Shown here: piece by piece, positions 1-8,657 of the stretch
How the letters are laid out: every line of letters starts with the position of its first letter
Position numbering within the stretch: position 1 is the stretch's first letter
Assembly: GCF_044803115.1 (NCBI RefSeq)
Contig: NZ_CP085224.1
Span: forward strand, 2,046,001 to 2,110,000
Direction: 5' to 3'
DNA length: 64,000 nt
DNA from: Caenispirillum salinarum_A
GTDB taxonomy: Bacteria > Pseudomonadota > Alphaproteobacteria > Rhodospirillales > Rhodospirillaceae
The notes under the pieces: generated by a model
Told to the model about the DNA's origin: nothing
The model's input: only the letters and a program-made list of their open reading frames with translations
Database searches by the model: none
Made by a program: the position numbers and the translations under genes

Positions 1-1275
1 CGGTTGCCCGTCCGGGCCGTTCATCCAGCCGATGGCCTCGAACTGCGCCGGCACCTTGGGAATGGGGCCGCCGTTGCCGCCGACGCGGGCGAAGGTGACG
101 GCGGGCTCCACGGTCAGGCGGTCGATGCCGTCGTAGACCACGAAGGCGTCTTCCATGGACTGTCCGCCGACGGAGACACCGCGCGGGCCGGTCTGCGCCG
201 CGCCATCGGCGGCGACGTCCAGAACCAGGGTTTCCGGCGTGCGCTCGACCACGGTGGCGGTGACGCCCTCGCCGAAGTCCGGCTCGCCGTCAAGGCCGAC
301 GCCGGTGACGGTGACACGGGTGGAGGCACCCTGGCGCAGGTGGGTCGGTGCCACGGCGACGACGCGCGGGGCGGCGTCGGTCTTCACGGCGGTCATGGCA
401 CCGCCGATGACGTCCTGCTCGGTTTCGAACCAGCGGCCGGTCAGGGTCTCGCCGTCCTCGGACAGGGCCAGCACCTGACGATAGTCCGTGCCGGCGCCGG
501 ACAGCGTCGCGCGCCACTCGCCGGCGCCGTAGAGCATCCCCGTGCCGCTCTGGCTGAGGGTCGTGCCGTTGTCGTAGGTCAGGTCGACGGACACGTCCAG
601 CATCCCGCCGTCCTTGGGCGCGACGCTCATGGTGCCGTGGTACGGACCCTGGCCGCGCTGCACGCCGGCCACAGCCCAGGTGCCGGACAGGTCGGCGGTG
701 GAGGCGTCCGGCGCCTCGCCGAGCGGGAAGCGTTCCGCCAGTTCGTCGACCATCTGGTTCTGGGCGATGTCCCACCACGCGCGGTCACGCGCCAGCGCCT
801 GGTACTCGGCGGTGGGGAACTGGCCCAGGTGGAAGTGCATCAGCTTGTCCCAGTCGTCCTTGGTGCGGCGCTGGAGCGTCACCCGCGCCCACGAATGGCA
901 GCGGCTGCACATCTCGGTCAGTTCCTGGGTGGGGCCTTCGTCCCAGGAGACGGGGTCCTTTTCCAGGATGTAGCGCGAGCCCTCGGTCTCGGCGACGGTC
1001 AGGCCCCGCGTGTCGGCCAGATGGCGGACGAGGGTGCGGCGCTCGTCGTCGGTCAGCTTGACGTCGTGGTTGCGCTCCATGCGCACCAGCGTCATGAACC
1101 AGCCCTCGGGCGTGCGGCGGCCCTCGTCGATGCGGGTGTAGGTGCCGTCGCCGTTCTCGGCGTGGCAGGAGGCGCATTTCGCCTCCAGAAGCGCCGGGCC
1201 GTCTGCGGCCTTGGCCGACGGCACCAGCGCCAGGGCGCTGACAAGAAGCGCCCCGGAAAGCACGGTCAATCGCAT
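1..1275 (-). CDS. qhpA: quinohemoprotein amine dehydrogenase alpha subunit (C-terminus beyond window)
   Basis: The visible 425 residues are the diheme subunit of periplasmic quinohemoprotein amine dehydrogenase. This enzyme oxidises primary amines and passes electrons from the CTQ cofactor of the gamma subunit through two c hemes. A signal peptide (residues 1-23, ending AKA) precedes two c-heme sites, CASCH at 34-38 and CSRCH at 123-127. Beta-rich domains typical of the family follow. The frame is open to base 1, so the C-terminus is missing. The start at 1275 has a GGGGGA Shine-Dalgarno; an in-frame ATG at 1287 has none. The rest of the qhp operon would lie off the left edge. The divergent qhpG gene supports the assignment. 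Confidence 0.88.
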   Translation of the reverse strand, partial: MRLTVLSGALLVSALALVPSAKAADGPALLEAKCASCHAENGDGTYTRIDEGRRTPEGWFMTLVRMERNHDVKLTDDERRTLVRHLADTRGLTVAETEGSRYILEKDPVSWDEGPTQELTEMCSRCHSWARVTLQRRTKDDWDKLMHFHLGQFPTAEYQALARDRAWWDIAQNQMVDELAERFPLGEAPDASTADLSGTWAVAGVQRGQGPYHGTMSVAPKDGGMLDVSVDLTYDNGTTLSQSGTGMLYGAGEWRATLSGAGTDYRQVLALSEDGETLTGRWFETEQDVIGGAMTAVKTDAAPRVVAVAPTHLRQGASTRVTVTGVGLDGEPDFGEGVTATVVERTPETLVLDVAADGAAQTGPRGVSVGGQSMEDAFVVYDGIDRLTVEPAVTFARVGGNGGPIPKVPAQFEAIGWMNGPDGQP

Positions 1276-1311
1276 GGTGTCCCCCATGTCGTTGAAGCCA
1301 GATCCGTTCCC

Positions 1312-1359
1312 TGGTCAGTAGCCATGCCTCTTTTGTGGGCATTGGTCGTCCTCTGACCA
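1312..1359. promoter_or_regulatory. inverted repeat in the qhpA-qhpG divergent promoter region
   Basis: TGGTCAG (1312-1318) is the exact reverse complement of CTGACCA (1353-1359), and a further TGGTC half-site lies at 1343-1347. The repeat sits in the 227-bp divergent space 1276-1502. Regulation of both genes from here is inference; the operator role is untested and the arms are short. Confidence 0.3.
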
Positions 1360-1502
1360 CGTATGAGGCTATCCCGGTTTCGGCGGCACTTCTTGACAGA
1401 TCCGGACAAAGATGACGCTGCTGCTATCTATCGGGCCGCGCGGGGTGGACGCGCCCGCGATCCTGCGCTGTCATGTTGCGCAGGACAGGAGGGGCGAAGC
1501 GC

Positions 1503-2768
1503 ATGGAAACGGTGGATGTGGCGGTGATCGGCGGCGGCCCGGCGGGCGCGGTGGCGGCGCGGGCGCTGGCGGGGCAGGGGGCGAGGGTGCTGCTGGCCGA
1601 CCCCGACCGCACGCCCGCGCGGCTGGAGGGCATCGGCGAGCGCCTGATGGCCTGGCTGCGGGCGGAAGGGCTGGCCGATCGCCTGCCCGACGTCTCGCCG
1701 CTGGTGCCCCGCCGGGCATCCTGGGCCGGGGAGGAAACGGCGCACAACGGCGAACATCTGGTGGAGCGCGCGAGCATGGACCGCGCCCTGCGGGCCGCCG
1801 CCGTGGAGGCGGGGGCGGAGCTTGCGACGGCGACGGCGACTCTTCAGGCGAAACATGACGCGGTGCGCGTGCGGCTGTCGGACGGGCGGGAGGTTTCGGC
1901 CCGGCGGGTGATTGACGCGCGGGGGCGGGCGGCGCACGCCAACCGCCCGGTGACGCGCGGCCCGGCGACGTTGGCCGTCGGCGGCTGGCTTTCAGGGGAG
2001 GCGGAGGCCGGCGCCGCCGTCACCCCCTTCGCCGACGGCTGGGTGTGGATCGCGCGGCCGGGGGATGGCCGGGTGTGGACGCAGGCGACGCTCGACGCCC
2101 GCGCCGACGACGCGCCCCCGGCCGAGCGCCTGCGGGCGGCCCTGGCGGAGGTCGCGCCGCATCTGGCGGGGGAGCCGCAGGGGCTTTCCATCCGCGAGTG
2201 CGCGCCGGTCGTGCCGACGGGCGCCATTGATCCGCGCGTGCTGCCGGCGGGCGATGCGGCGGCGGGGATGGACCCGCTGTCGGGCCATGGCATGTTCTGG
2301 GCGGTCTCCGGCGCGCTGGCGGCGGTGGCGGCGTGGCGCACGCTTGAGGAACGTCCGGGGCCGGACAGCGAAGACCTCGCCACCCGCTACATCGGCGAGC
2401 GCATCCGCGAGACCTACCTGCGGCAGGCCCGCCTCGGCCGCGACTTCCTGCGCCAGGAGACCCGCTTCCAGGACCGCCCCTTCTGGGCGCGGCGGCTGGG
2501 GTTTCCCGATGACGCGCCGGTGCACGAGGCGGCGGAACCGGGCGTGACGACGGCCATCGTCGTGGTGGACGGGCTGCTGGAGGAGCGGGAGGTTATCGTC
2601 ACCGAACAGGAGCCGGCGGGGGTCGCCTTCATCGCCGACATTCCCGTGGTGGAGGCGTGGCGGCGATTGCAACAGCACGGCCCGGCCGACCTCGCCGCCG
2701 AACATGGCGAGGCCAAGGCCCGCGCCGTCGTCGGATGGCTGACGGTGCGGGGCTTAATCTCTACTTGA
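1503..2768 (+). CDS. qhpG: QhpG-like FAD-dependent monooxygenase (CTQ cofactor maturation)
   Basis: This 421-residue flavoprotein has a Rossmann FAD motif (VIGGGPAG, 8-15) and a second FAD motif near 248-263 (GD...GMDPLSGHG), as in tryptophan-halogenase-like and group A monooxygenases. In the qhp system QhpG dihydroxylates a tryptophan of the QhpC precursor during formation of cysteine tryptophylquinone. The assignment comes from the fold plus divergence from qhpA. The ATG at 1503 was chosen because an AGGAGG-type site (1487-1494) lies 8 bases upstream; a longer in-frame start at 1473 lacks one. The last 8 bases overlap the convergent cyclase gene. A general FAD oxidoreductase remains possible if the qhp context is misleading. 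Confidence 0.78.
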   Translation: METVDVAVIGGGPAGAVAARALAGQGARVLLADPDRTPARLEGIGERLMAWLRAEGLADRLPDVSPLVPRRASWAGEETAHNGEHLVERASMDRALRAAAVEAGAELATATATLQAKHDAVRVRLSDGREVSARRVIDARGRAAHANRPVTRGPATLAVGGWLSGEAEAGAAVTPFADGWVWIARPGDGRVWTQATLDARADDAPPAERLRAALAEVAPHLAGEPQGLSIRECAPVVPTGAIDPRVLPAGDAAAGMDPLSGHGMFWAVSGALAAVAAWRTLEERPGPDSEDLATRYIGERIRETYLRQARLGRDFLRQETRFQDRPFWARRLGFPDDAPVHEAAEPGVTTAIVVVDGLLEEREVIVTEQEPAGVAFIADIPVVEAWRRLQQHGPADLAAEHGEAKARAVVGWLTVRGLIST

Positions 2769-3717
2769 TTGCCACGGGGTTGATGATCATCTGCACCGCG
2801 CCCTTCACCCGCGCAGGACCAAGGACGAAGAGGAACTCGTTCACGTCGTCCGCCACCAGCTCGCGGGTGACGATGTTTTCCAGGATGTAGACGCCGTTTT
2901 CCGCCAGCAGCGTCACATGGACGGGGAAGAAGCTCTCGCCGTCGGCCGAGGGCACGGCCTCCAGCCCCCAGTTGTCGGCGCCGACGGCCACCACGCCCTG
3001 TTCGGCCAGCCACTCGGCGGCGTCCACGTCCAGGCCCGGTTCGGTGCTGCCCCAGGTCTCGTTGTCCTCGCCGATCTTGTCCATCCAGCCGGTGTGAACG
3101 ATCATCACGTCGCCCTTGCCGACCGTGGTCCCCTGCGCCGAGAGCGCGTCCTGCAACGCCTGGGCGGAAATGGCATGGCCGCCCTCCAGTTGCTCCACGC
3201 CCTCGTGCGCGGCCATGTTCACCAGCACGCCGCGCGTGGCGATGGGCGGGATCTGCTCGATGCCCAGCTTGGTGAGGCCGGTGACGTTCACCAGGTCCTC
3301 GGCCTTGTTGTTGTTGTAATAGACATGGTCGCGGCCCAGGTGCCCGAGGCCGTCGATCTGCGTGCCGACGCCGAGCCAGCCGTGAAAGATGTCGTCGTTG
3401 TAGCTGCCCCGGTTCGGCCCGAAGGTCTTGCCCATGCCCTGGCTGGGCGTGACGACGGTGACGCTCACCGAGCGCGGCGGGAAGGCCGGGGTGGCGCGGT
3501 CGACCGTCATGCCCAGCGGGTAGACCTTGCCCTCCGTCACCAGCCCGGCGGCCGCCTTGACGGTGTCCGGCGTCATGTTGTTGGCGGCGCCGATCTGGTC
3601 GTCGGGGCCGTAGGGGCTGTCGAAGGTGGCGCGGTCGTCCTGGGCCACGGCAGCGGAGCCCAGCAACAGCGCCAGAGGCACCGCCAGGGCGGCGGCGCGG
3701 AGGGGAGCAGTACGCAT
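2761..3717 (-). CDS. exported cyclase-family (kynurenine-formamidase-like) hydrolase
   Basis: The product is a 318-residue member of the cyclase family (PF04199), metal-dependent amide or ester hydrolases related to bacterial kynurenine formamidase. A signal peptide ending near residue 25 (AVAQ) implies periplasmic location. The signature region at 112-126 reads HGWLGVGTQIDGLGH. The usual GTHxD histidine is replaced by glutamine, while Asp122 and His126 are kept. The ATG at 3717 has GGGAGG about 8 bases upstream and gives a clean signal peptide; the longer open frame to 3810 does not. The substrate is unknown. It sits alone between qhpG and the importer operon, so neighbours give little guidance. 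Confidence 0.75.
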   Translation of the reverse strand: MRTAPLRAAALAVPLALLLGSAAVAQDDRATFDSPYGPDDQIGAANNMTPDTVKAAAGLVTEGKVYPLGMTVDRATPAFPPRSVSVTVVTPSQGMGKTFGPNRGSYNDDIFHGWLGVGTQIDGLGHLGRDHVYYNNNKAEDLVNVTGLTKLGIEQIPPIATRGVLVNMAAHEGVEQLEGGHAISAQALQDALSAQGTTVGKGDVMIVHTGWMDKIGEDNETWGSTEPGLDVDAAEWLAEQGVVAVGADNWGLEAVPSADGESFFPVHVTLLAENGVYILENIVTRELVADDVNEFLFVLGPARVKGAVQMIINPVAIK

Positions 3718-3817
3718 CGGACGAAACCTCCCTTGCTCAGTTTTATGATTGCAAAGCCGAGCGTGCTGCTCGGGCAAGCGGCCGGTCAAGGAGGGAGGGG
3801 CCTTATGCACCCTCCGG

Positions 3818-4558
3818 TCAGGTATCGGCGTCGTCGGTGGTGGCGCAGAAGGGCCGCAGGTCGGCGCCCAGGCGCTCCATGGACGTCAGGCGCCGACCGG
3901 TCTTCGCCGGGTCGAAGGGGGTGACGTTCACGGCCTTGAGCGTGGTGCGGATCACGGCGCCGGCTTCGTCGGTGTCCAGGTCGATGATGTTCAGGCACCC
4001 CATGTCCTGGTCGAACGCCCCGCAGGCGTTCAGGCCGGCGCCGACGGCCCAGGAGAGCAACACGCGGTTGACGCCCTCATGGCTGACGATCAGCGCCGTC
4101 GTCCATCCGGGCTCCCGCAGCAGCCCGTGAACGACGCCCATCACCCGGTCGGCGAAGGCCGCGAAGGGCTCGCCGCCGCAGAACAGGGCGCCGGGTGCGC
4201 CTGCCGTCTCGAACCCGTACGTGAATTCGGCGTCGAAGCGGTCCGGCGGGAAGCGCAGCGCGTTGCCGGAGCGGATTTCCGTCAGCGCCGGCTCCTCGCG
4301 CACGGGCAGTCCGCCGCCGGCGATCTCGGCGGTGCGGCGGCTGCGTTCCTTGGGGGAGGAGATGACGATGTCCGGCGGCGAAGGCGCCAGAAGCTTCCGC
4401 GCGGCGTCGGCCTGGGCCCGCCCGCGCGGGGTGAGTTGGACGTGCTTGGGATGGACCGGGCGGCCGTCCTCGCCCAGGTACAGCACCTCCCCATGGCGCA
4501 TGAAAATGAGCCGTCGGCGGCCGGGGACGGGCTGTTCCGGCATTTCCTGAAGGCTCAT
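3818..4558 (-). CDS. histidine phosphatase family protein
   Basis: This is a 246-residue member of the phosphoglycerate-mutase-like histidine phosphatase superfamily. The catalytic RHGE motif is at 21-24 with His22 as likely nucleophile, and the second catalytic histidine is in SHEG at 159-162. No signal peptide is visible, so it is probably cytoplasmic. Its ATG overlaps the stop codon of the acyl-CoA synthetase gene (ATGA), which makes it the last gene of the ABC-importer/ligase operon and suggests translational coupling. The substrate cannot be told from sequence; an acyl-phosphate, phosphorylated intermediate or nucleotide is possible. Confidence 0.82.
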   Translation of the reverse strand: MSLQEMPEQPVPGRRRLIFMRHGEVLYLGEDGRPVHPKHVQLTPRGRAQADAARKLLAPSPPDIVISSPKERSRRTAEIAGGGLPVREEPALTEIRSGNALRFPPDRFDAEFTYGFETAGAPGALFCGGEPFAAFADRVMGVVHGLLREPGWTTALIVSHEGVNRVLLSWAVGAGLNACGAFDQDMGCLNIIDLDTDEAGAVIRTTLKAVNVTPFDPAKTGRRLTSMERLGADLRPFCATTDDADT

Positions 4559-6135
4559 GAACCGGCCTCGATGCCGTCCCGCAAGGCGCGCTTGATGAGC
4601 TTGCCGTTGCTGTTGCGGGGCAGGGGGTCGGGCGAGAAGGTCACGAAGTCGGGCACCTTGTAGTCCGACAGCCGCTCGGCGCAGAAGGTGCGGATGGCGT
4701 CCTCGGTGATGTCGTCCCTGGCGTGGACGAAGGCGTGGACCTTCTCGCCCAGCACCGGGTCGGGATGGGGCACCACGGCCACCTCCGCCACCGCGGGATG
4801 ATGGGCCAGCACGTTCTCCACCTCTGCCGAGAAGACCTTGTAGCCGCCCCGGTTTATCATGTCTTTCTTGCGGTCGAAGACACGCAGGAAACCGTGGGCG
4901 TCCAGCGATCCGATGTCGCCCGACCTCCAGAAACCGGCGTGAAAGTTTTCCGCCGTGGCCTCGGGCTTGTTCCAGTATCCCGGTACCACCATGGGGCCGG
5001 CGATCCAGACCTCTCCCGGCTCGCCCGGCGGAACCTCGCGCCCGGCCTCGTCCATAACGCGGACCTCGCCGCAGGGCACGACGCGGCCGACACTGGCGGA
5101 ATGCGTCGCCGTGCCGCCCGGCGGCATGAGGGTGGTGGGGGAGGTGGTCTCCGTCGCGCCGTAGGCGTTGGCAAGCTCCAGGTTCGGCAGCGCCTCGGCC
5201 AGCCTGCGGATGGTCGCTTCCGGCATGGGCGCGCCGCCGTAGGAGCCGATGCGCCAGGCCGAGAGGTCGTGCCTCGCGAAGTCGCTGCGCAGGAGGCAGA
5301 GGTTGTACATGGCCGGCACCATGATGGTGTAGGTCATGCGTTCCCGCTCGGCCAAGTCCAGGAAGGCATCCGCCTTGAAGGCCTTCAGCATGAGCACCGC
5401 CCCGCCGACGCTCATGGGCGCCAGCACGCAGGCGATCAGCCCGGTCACATGGCTCACCGGCACGGCCACCAGGGATCGGTCGGCGGCGGTCATGGAGAAA
5501 CAGAGCGAAAAGTGCAGGCAGGAATGCACGATGTTCAGGTGGGTGAGCATCGCCCCCTTGGGATGCCCGGTGGTGCCCGAGGTGTAGAGGATGACGGCAA
5601 GCTCTTCCTCCGCCGGCGCCGGGTCGGGCACCGGGCCGTCGGCGTAGTCGGCGAGCAGGGACTCGAACGGGCTGTCCAGCGCGATCAGGTCCAGCCCCTC
5701 CGGCAGGCGGTCGGCGAGGGCGGGCTCCGCCACCACCAGGGTGGCGCCGCAGTCGTCCAGGATGTAGGCCAGTTCCGCGCCCTGCGCCCGCGTCGACAGC
5801 GGCACGGCCACCAGCCCGGCGCGGAGGGTGCCGAGCAGCGCCACCACCCATTCCCAGCGGTTGCCGATCAGCAGCCCGACCCGCGCGCCGCTCTCCAGCC
5901 CCCGCGCCAGCAGCGCGCGGGCGACGGCGGAGACCTGGGCGTCCAGGTCGCGGTAGGACAGCCGCGTCCCGCCATCCACCACCGCGTCGCCGTCGGGGTT
6001 GGCGGCGACGGCGACGCGGATCATGGCATCGGTGTGCTGCGGCCGTTCGACGAAGCAGGGCACCACCCGGTCCCCGAAGTGCGCCTCGGCGCGCATCGGC
6101 GGCATGGGCGGGAAGGCGGGCAGGGCGTTGGCCAT
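4555..6135 (-). CDS. AMP-forming acyl-CoA synthetase
   Basis: The 526-residue enzyme is an ANL-superfamily ligase. It activates a carboxylic acid with ATP to an acyl-adenylate and then to the CoA thioester. The P-loop-like A3 motif YTSGTTGHPKG is at 184-194, and YGATET, the GDIG region, the hinge (FDRKKD) and the C-terminal catalytic lysine region (NSNGKLIK) follow in order. ATG at 6135 overlaps the stop of the upstream ATPase gene (TAATG). Being downstream of an ABC importer suggests that it activates the imported acid. The chain length or class of substrate is not evident; LvaE-type short-chain acid ligases are one candidate. Confidence 0.9.
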   Translation of the reverse strand: MANALPAFPPMPPMRAEAHFGDRVVPCFVERPQHTDAMIRVAVAANPDGDAVVDGGTRLSYRDLDAQVSAVARALLARGLESGARVGLLIGNRWEWVVALLGTLRAGLVAVPLSTRAQGAELAYILDDCGATLVVAEPALADRLPEGLDLIALDSPFESLLADYADGPVPDPAPAEEELAVILYTSGTTGHPKGAMLTHLNIVHSCLHFSLCFSMTAADRSLVAVPVSHVTGLIACVLAPMSVGGAVLMLKAFKADAFLDLAERERMTYTIMVPAMYNLCLLRSDFARHDLSAWRIGSYGGAPMPEATIRRLAEALPNLELANAYGATETTSPTTLMPPGGTATHSASVGRVVPCGEVRVMDEAGREVPPGEPGEVWIAGPMVVPGYWNKPEATAENFHAGFWRSGDIGSLDAHGFLRVFDRKKDMINRGGYKVFSAEVENVLAHHPAVAEVAVVPHPDPVLGEKVHAFVHARDDITEDAIRTFCAERLSDYKVPDFVTFSPDPLPRNSNGKLIKRALRDGIEAGS

Positions 6136-6797
6136 TATTCGGCGGCCTCGCGACTGGCGGCGTTGCTGCCGCGCTCGATGATCCATTCGCTGTCGAACAG
6201 GCTGAAGGCGTGGTTCAGTTCCGACTGGCTGAGGATCACCGACAGTTTCTCTTTCCGAAGCGCGGCGATCACGTCCGCCAGCCGTTGCGCCAGCGCCGGC
6301 GCCACGCCCTCGAAGGGCTCGTCCAGCAGCAGCAGCCGCGTACCCACCGTCAGCGCCCGGCCAAGCGCGACCATCTTCTGCTGCCCGCCGGAAAGCTGGA
6401 GCGCGCGGCGATCCTTCATGCCGTACAGTTCGGGCATGATCTCCCACACCTGCTTGAGGCGCTTGGGCCCGTCGATGGTGGGCGTGACCCAGCTTGGCAG
6501 CAGGATGTTTTCCGCCACCGTCAGTTCCGGCACCAGCGCACGGTCCTCTGGCATGTAGCCGATGCCCAGCCGCGCGCGATGATGGACGGGCACCTTGGCC
6601 ATGTCCTCGCCGTCGAAGGAGATGGAGCCGCCGGTGGTCTTCACCAGCCCCATGATGGAGCGCATGACGGTGGTCTTGCCCGCGCCGTTGCGCCCGGCCA
6701 GCGCCGTCATTTCGGAGGCATCGACGGTCATGGAGAAGCCGCGCAGCGCCTGTACGCTGCCGATCATGACCTGCACGTCGTTCAGTTGCAGCAGCAT
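6135..6797 (-). CDS. branched-chain-type ABC transporter ATPase (LivF-like)
   Basis: A 220-residue cytoplasmic ATPase of the HAAT/Liv importer class. Walker A GRNGAGKT is at 35-42, the signature LSGGQQ at 135-140 and Walker B LLLLDEP at 155-161. The short length without a C-terminal extension fits LivF rather than LivG. It is the second ATPase of an SBP-permease-permease-ATPase-ATPase operon and overlaps the ligase gene by one base. The transported substrate is probably the acid activated by the downstream synthetase, not necessarily an amino acid. Confidence 0.88.
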   Translation of the reverse strand: MLLQLNDVQVMIGSVQALRGFSMTVDASEMTALAGRNGAGKTTVMRSIMGLVKTTGGSISFDGEDMAKVPVHHRARLGIGYMPEDRALVPELTVAENILLPSWVTPTIDGPKRLKQVWEIMPELYGMKDRRALQLSGGQQKMVALGRALTVGTRLLLLDEPFEGVAPALAQRLADVIAALRKEKLSVILSQSELNHAFSLFDSEWIIERGSNAASREAAE

Positions 6798-6801
6798 GGG
6801 C

Positions 6802-7593
6802 CTACCTCGCGCTTCCGGTGACGTATTTCTGCACGGCCTCGTCCGCCAGCACCTCGTCGGGGCGGTCGTCGGCGATGATCTTGCCGGCGTAGAAGGCGAC
6901 GATACGGTCGGAATAGCGGGTCACGATGTCCAGGTCGTGCTCCACGAACAGCACCGTGACGTCCTCGTGCGCCAGCGCGGCCATGACCGTGTCCATCAGC
7001 GGAAACTTCTCTTCCGCCGAAACGCCGCTGGTGGGCTCGTCCAGCAGCAGCACCTTGGGCTTGCGGACCATCGCCATGGCGATGTCCAGCAGCTTGCGCA
7101 CGCCGCCGGGAAGCTCTGCCACCACGCGGTCGGCGTATTGCTCGAGCCCGAAGCGGTCGAGCATGGCGCGCGCCTCGTCCTCGCTGCCCTCGGACCCGCA
7201 GGGGCGGAACAGGCTGAACCGACGGCCTGAGGCGCCGAAGGAGACCAGCATGTTCTCGACGCTCGTCATGGGCTCGCACAACTGCGGGATCTGGAAGCTG
7301 CGGCAGACGCCAAGGTGGGTCATGGCGCGCGGCTTCTTTTTCGTCACGTTGACGCCGTCCAGCAGGATTGCGCCGCTGTCGGGCTTGAGGTAGCCGGTGA
7401 CCATGTTGACGAAGGTGGTCTTGCCCGCCCCGTTTGCCCCGATCAAGGAGACCTTGGACCCGGTGGCGAACTGGATGGAAATGTCGGCCGCCGCCGACAC
7501 GGCGCCGAAGCTCTTGTTCAGGCCGCGCGCCTCCAGTACCGGAACGGCCGGGGAGGGGGCGGAGCGCGGCGCGCGGGCGGGGGATGCGTTCAT
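6802..7593 (-). CDS. branched-chain-type ABC transporter ATPase (LivG-like)
   Basis: This 263-residue protein is the LivG-type ATPase partner of the same importer. It carries Walker A GANGAGKTT, Walker B VLLLDEPTSG and the switch histidine in VEHDLD. The ABC signature is unusual: ELPGGVRK stands where LSxGxxR/Q is expected, a variation also known in some LivG proteins. The ATG at 7593 lies within the end of the LivM gene (4-base overlap), so translation is coupled. A proline- and alanine-rich N-terminal extension of about 20 residues precedes the domain. Confidence 0.88.
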   Translation of the reverse strand: MNASPARAPRSAPSPAVPVLEARGLNKSFGAVSAAADISIQFATGSKVSLIGANGAGKTTFVNMVTGYLKPDSGAILLDGVNVTKKKPRAMTHLGVCRSFQIPQLCEPMTSVENMLVSFGASGRRFSLFRPCGSEGSEDEARAMLDRFGLEQYADRVVAELPGGVRKLLDIAMAMVRKPKVLLLDEPTSGVSAEEKFPLMDTVMAALAHEDVTVLFVEHDLDIVTRYSDRIVAFYAGKIIADDRPDEVLADEAVQKYVTGSAR

Positions 7594-8654
7594 GCCTGCG
7601 GCTCCTTGGCGGTGGGACGGGCGGCGCGGGTAGCGGTGACGACGCGCGATCCGCCCGCCGAACGGTCCTCGGCGGCGCGGCTTCGGGTCACGTCGTCACG
7701 GGGCGTGCGCGGGGCGATGATCCGCCCCTTGGCCCAGAGGGACCCGATGCCCTCGGGCAGGAACAGGATCACCGCCAGCAGGAAGGCGCCCAGCACCAAC
7801 TGCCACGTCTCCGGGAAGTAGAGGTTGGAGAAGCTGCGCACCAGTTCCAGGATGATGGACGCCACGAACACGGCCGCGACCGAGTAGGGCCCGGCCAGGA
7901 TGGCGACGAAGACGAACTCGCCGGATGTGGTCCAGAAGCTGAACAGCGGGTCCACATGGCCCAGCGCCATGCCGTTGAGGGCCCCGCCGACACCGCCGAA
8001 CCCGGCCGCGACGACGAAGTTCAGCACCATCGTGCGATGGACGGAGGTTCCCAGGTACTCCACCCGCAACTCGTTCTCGCGCACGGCCCGGCTCATCAGG
8101 CCGGCCATGCTGTCGAAGTACACGCGGCAGATCATGGCGGTGACGCCGGCGACGATGATCGCCGTGAAGTACAGCGCCAGGTCAGCGGAATCCCGGTTGG
8201 GCAGCCAGCCGAAGAAGGTGGGCTCGGGCACGTTGAAGCCGTCCGACCCGCCGATCTGGTTCATCTTCACCAGCACGCCGTAGAGCACCATGGACAGGGC
8301 CACCGTCAGCATGGCGAAGAAGATGCCCCGGTAACGGGCGATCAGCGGCCCGACCACGCCGCCGATGACGATGCCGGTCACGCCGCCGATGCACAGCAGC
8401 AACAGCGCATCCGTAAGGCCCCAGTTGGCGGCGATCAGCCCGGCGGCGTAGGCCCCGGCGCAGTACACCATGCCCTGGCCGAAGGAGACCACGCCGCCGC
8501 GCATCAACACCACGATGCCTAGCGCGACGATGCCGTAGCCGATGGCCTTGGTGGCGGTGAACAGCAGCCACTGCGGGGCGGCGAGGCCGGCGAGCAGCAG
8601 CACCGCCATGAGGACCGCGCCGCCGAGGAGGGTTTTCAGGGTCTTGCCATGCAT
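7590..8654 (-). CDS. branched-chain-type ABC transporter permease (LivM-like)
   Basis: The 354-residue membrane permease has the many hydrophobic segments and the central cytoplasmic EAA-like loop region of LivM proteins, with a signal-anchor-like first helix (residues 10-28). A basic, serine/arginine-rich tail of about 45 residues (RTPRDDVTRSRAAEDRS and onward) follows the last helix. The gene lies 3 bases after the LivH gene and overlaps the LivG gene. It would form half of the inner-membrane channel. Confidence 0.88.
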   Translation of the reverse strand: MHGKTLKTLLGGAVLMAVLLLAGLAAPQWLLFTATKAIGYGIVALGIVVLMRGGVVSFGQGMVYCAGAYAAGLIAANWGLTDALLLLCIGGVTGIVIGGVVGPLIARYRGIFFAMLTVALSMVLYGVLVKMNQIGGSDGFNVPEPTFFGWLPNRDSADLALYFTAIIVAGVTAMICRVYFDSMAGLMSRAVRENELRVEYLGTSVHRTMVLNFVVAAGFGGVGGALNGMALGHVDPLFSFWTTSGEFVFVAILAGPYSVAAVFVASIILELVRSFSNLYFPETWQLVLGAFLLAVILFLPEGIGSLWAKGRIIAPRTPRDDVTRSRAAEDRSAGGSRVVTATRAARPTAKEPQA

Positions 8655-8657
8655 GGG

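Noticed and set aside
4723..6558. Long plus-strand ORF of 611 codons opposite the acyl-CoA synthetase and ATPase genes
   Set aside because: It is antisense to clearly recognisable proteins and has the His/Gln/Arg/Gly-rich composition of GC-rich shadow frames.
6802..7593. Broken ATPase because of the LPGG signature
   Set aside because: Walker A, Walker B and the switch histidine are intact, and LivG proteins tolerate signature variation.
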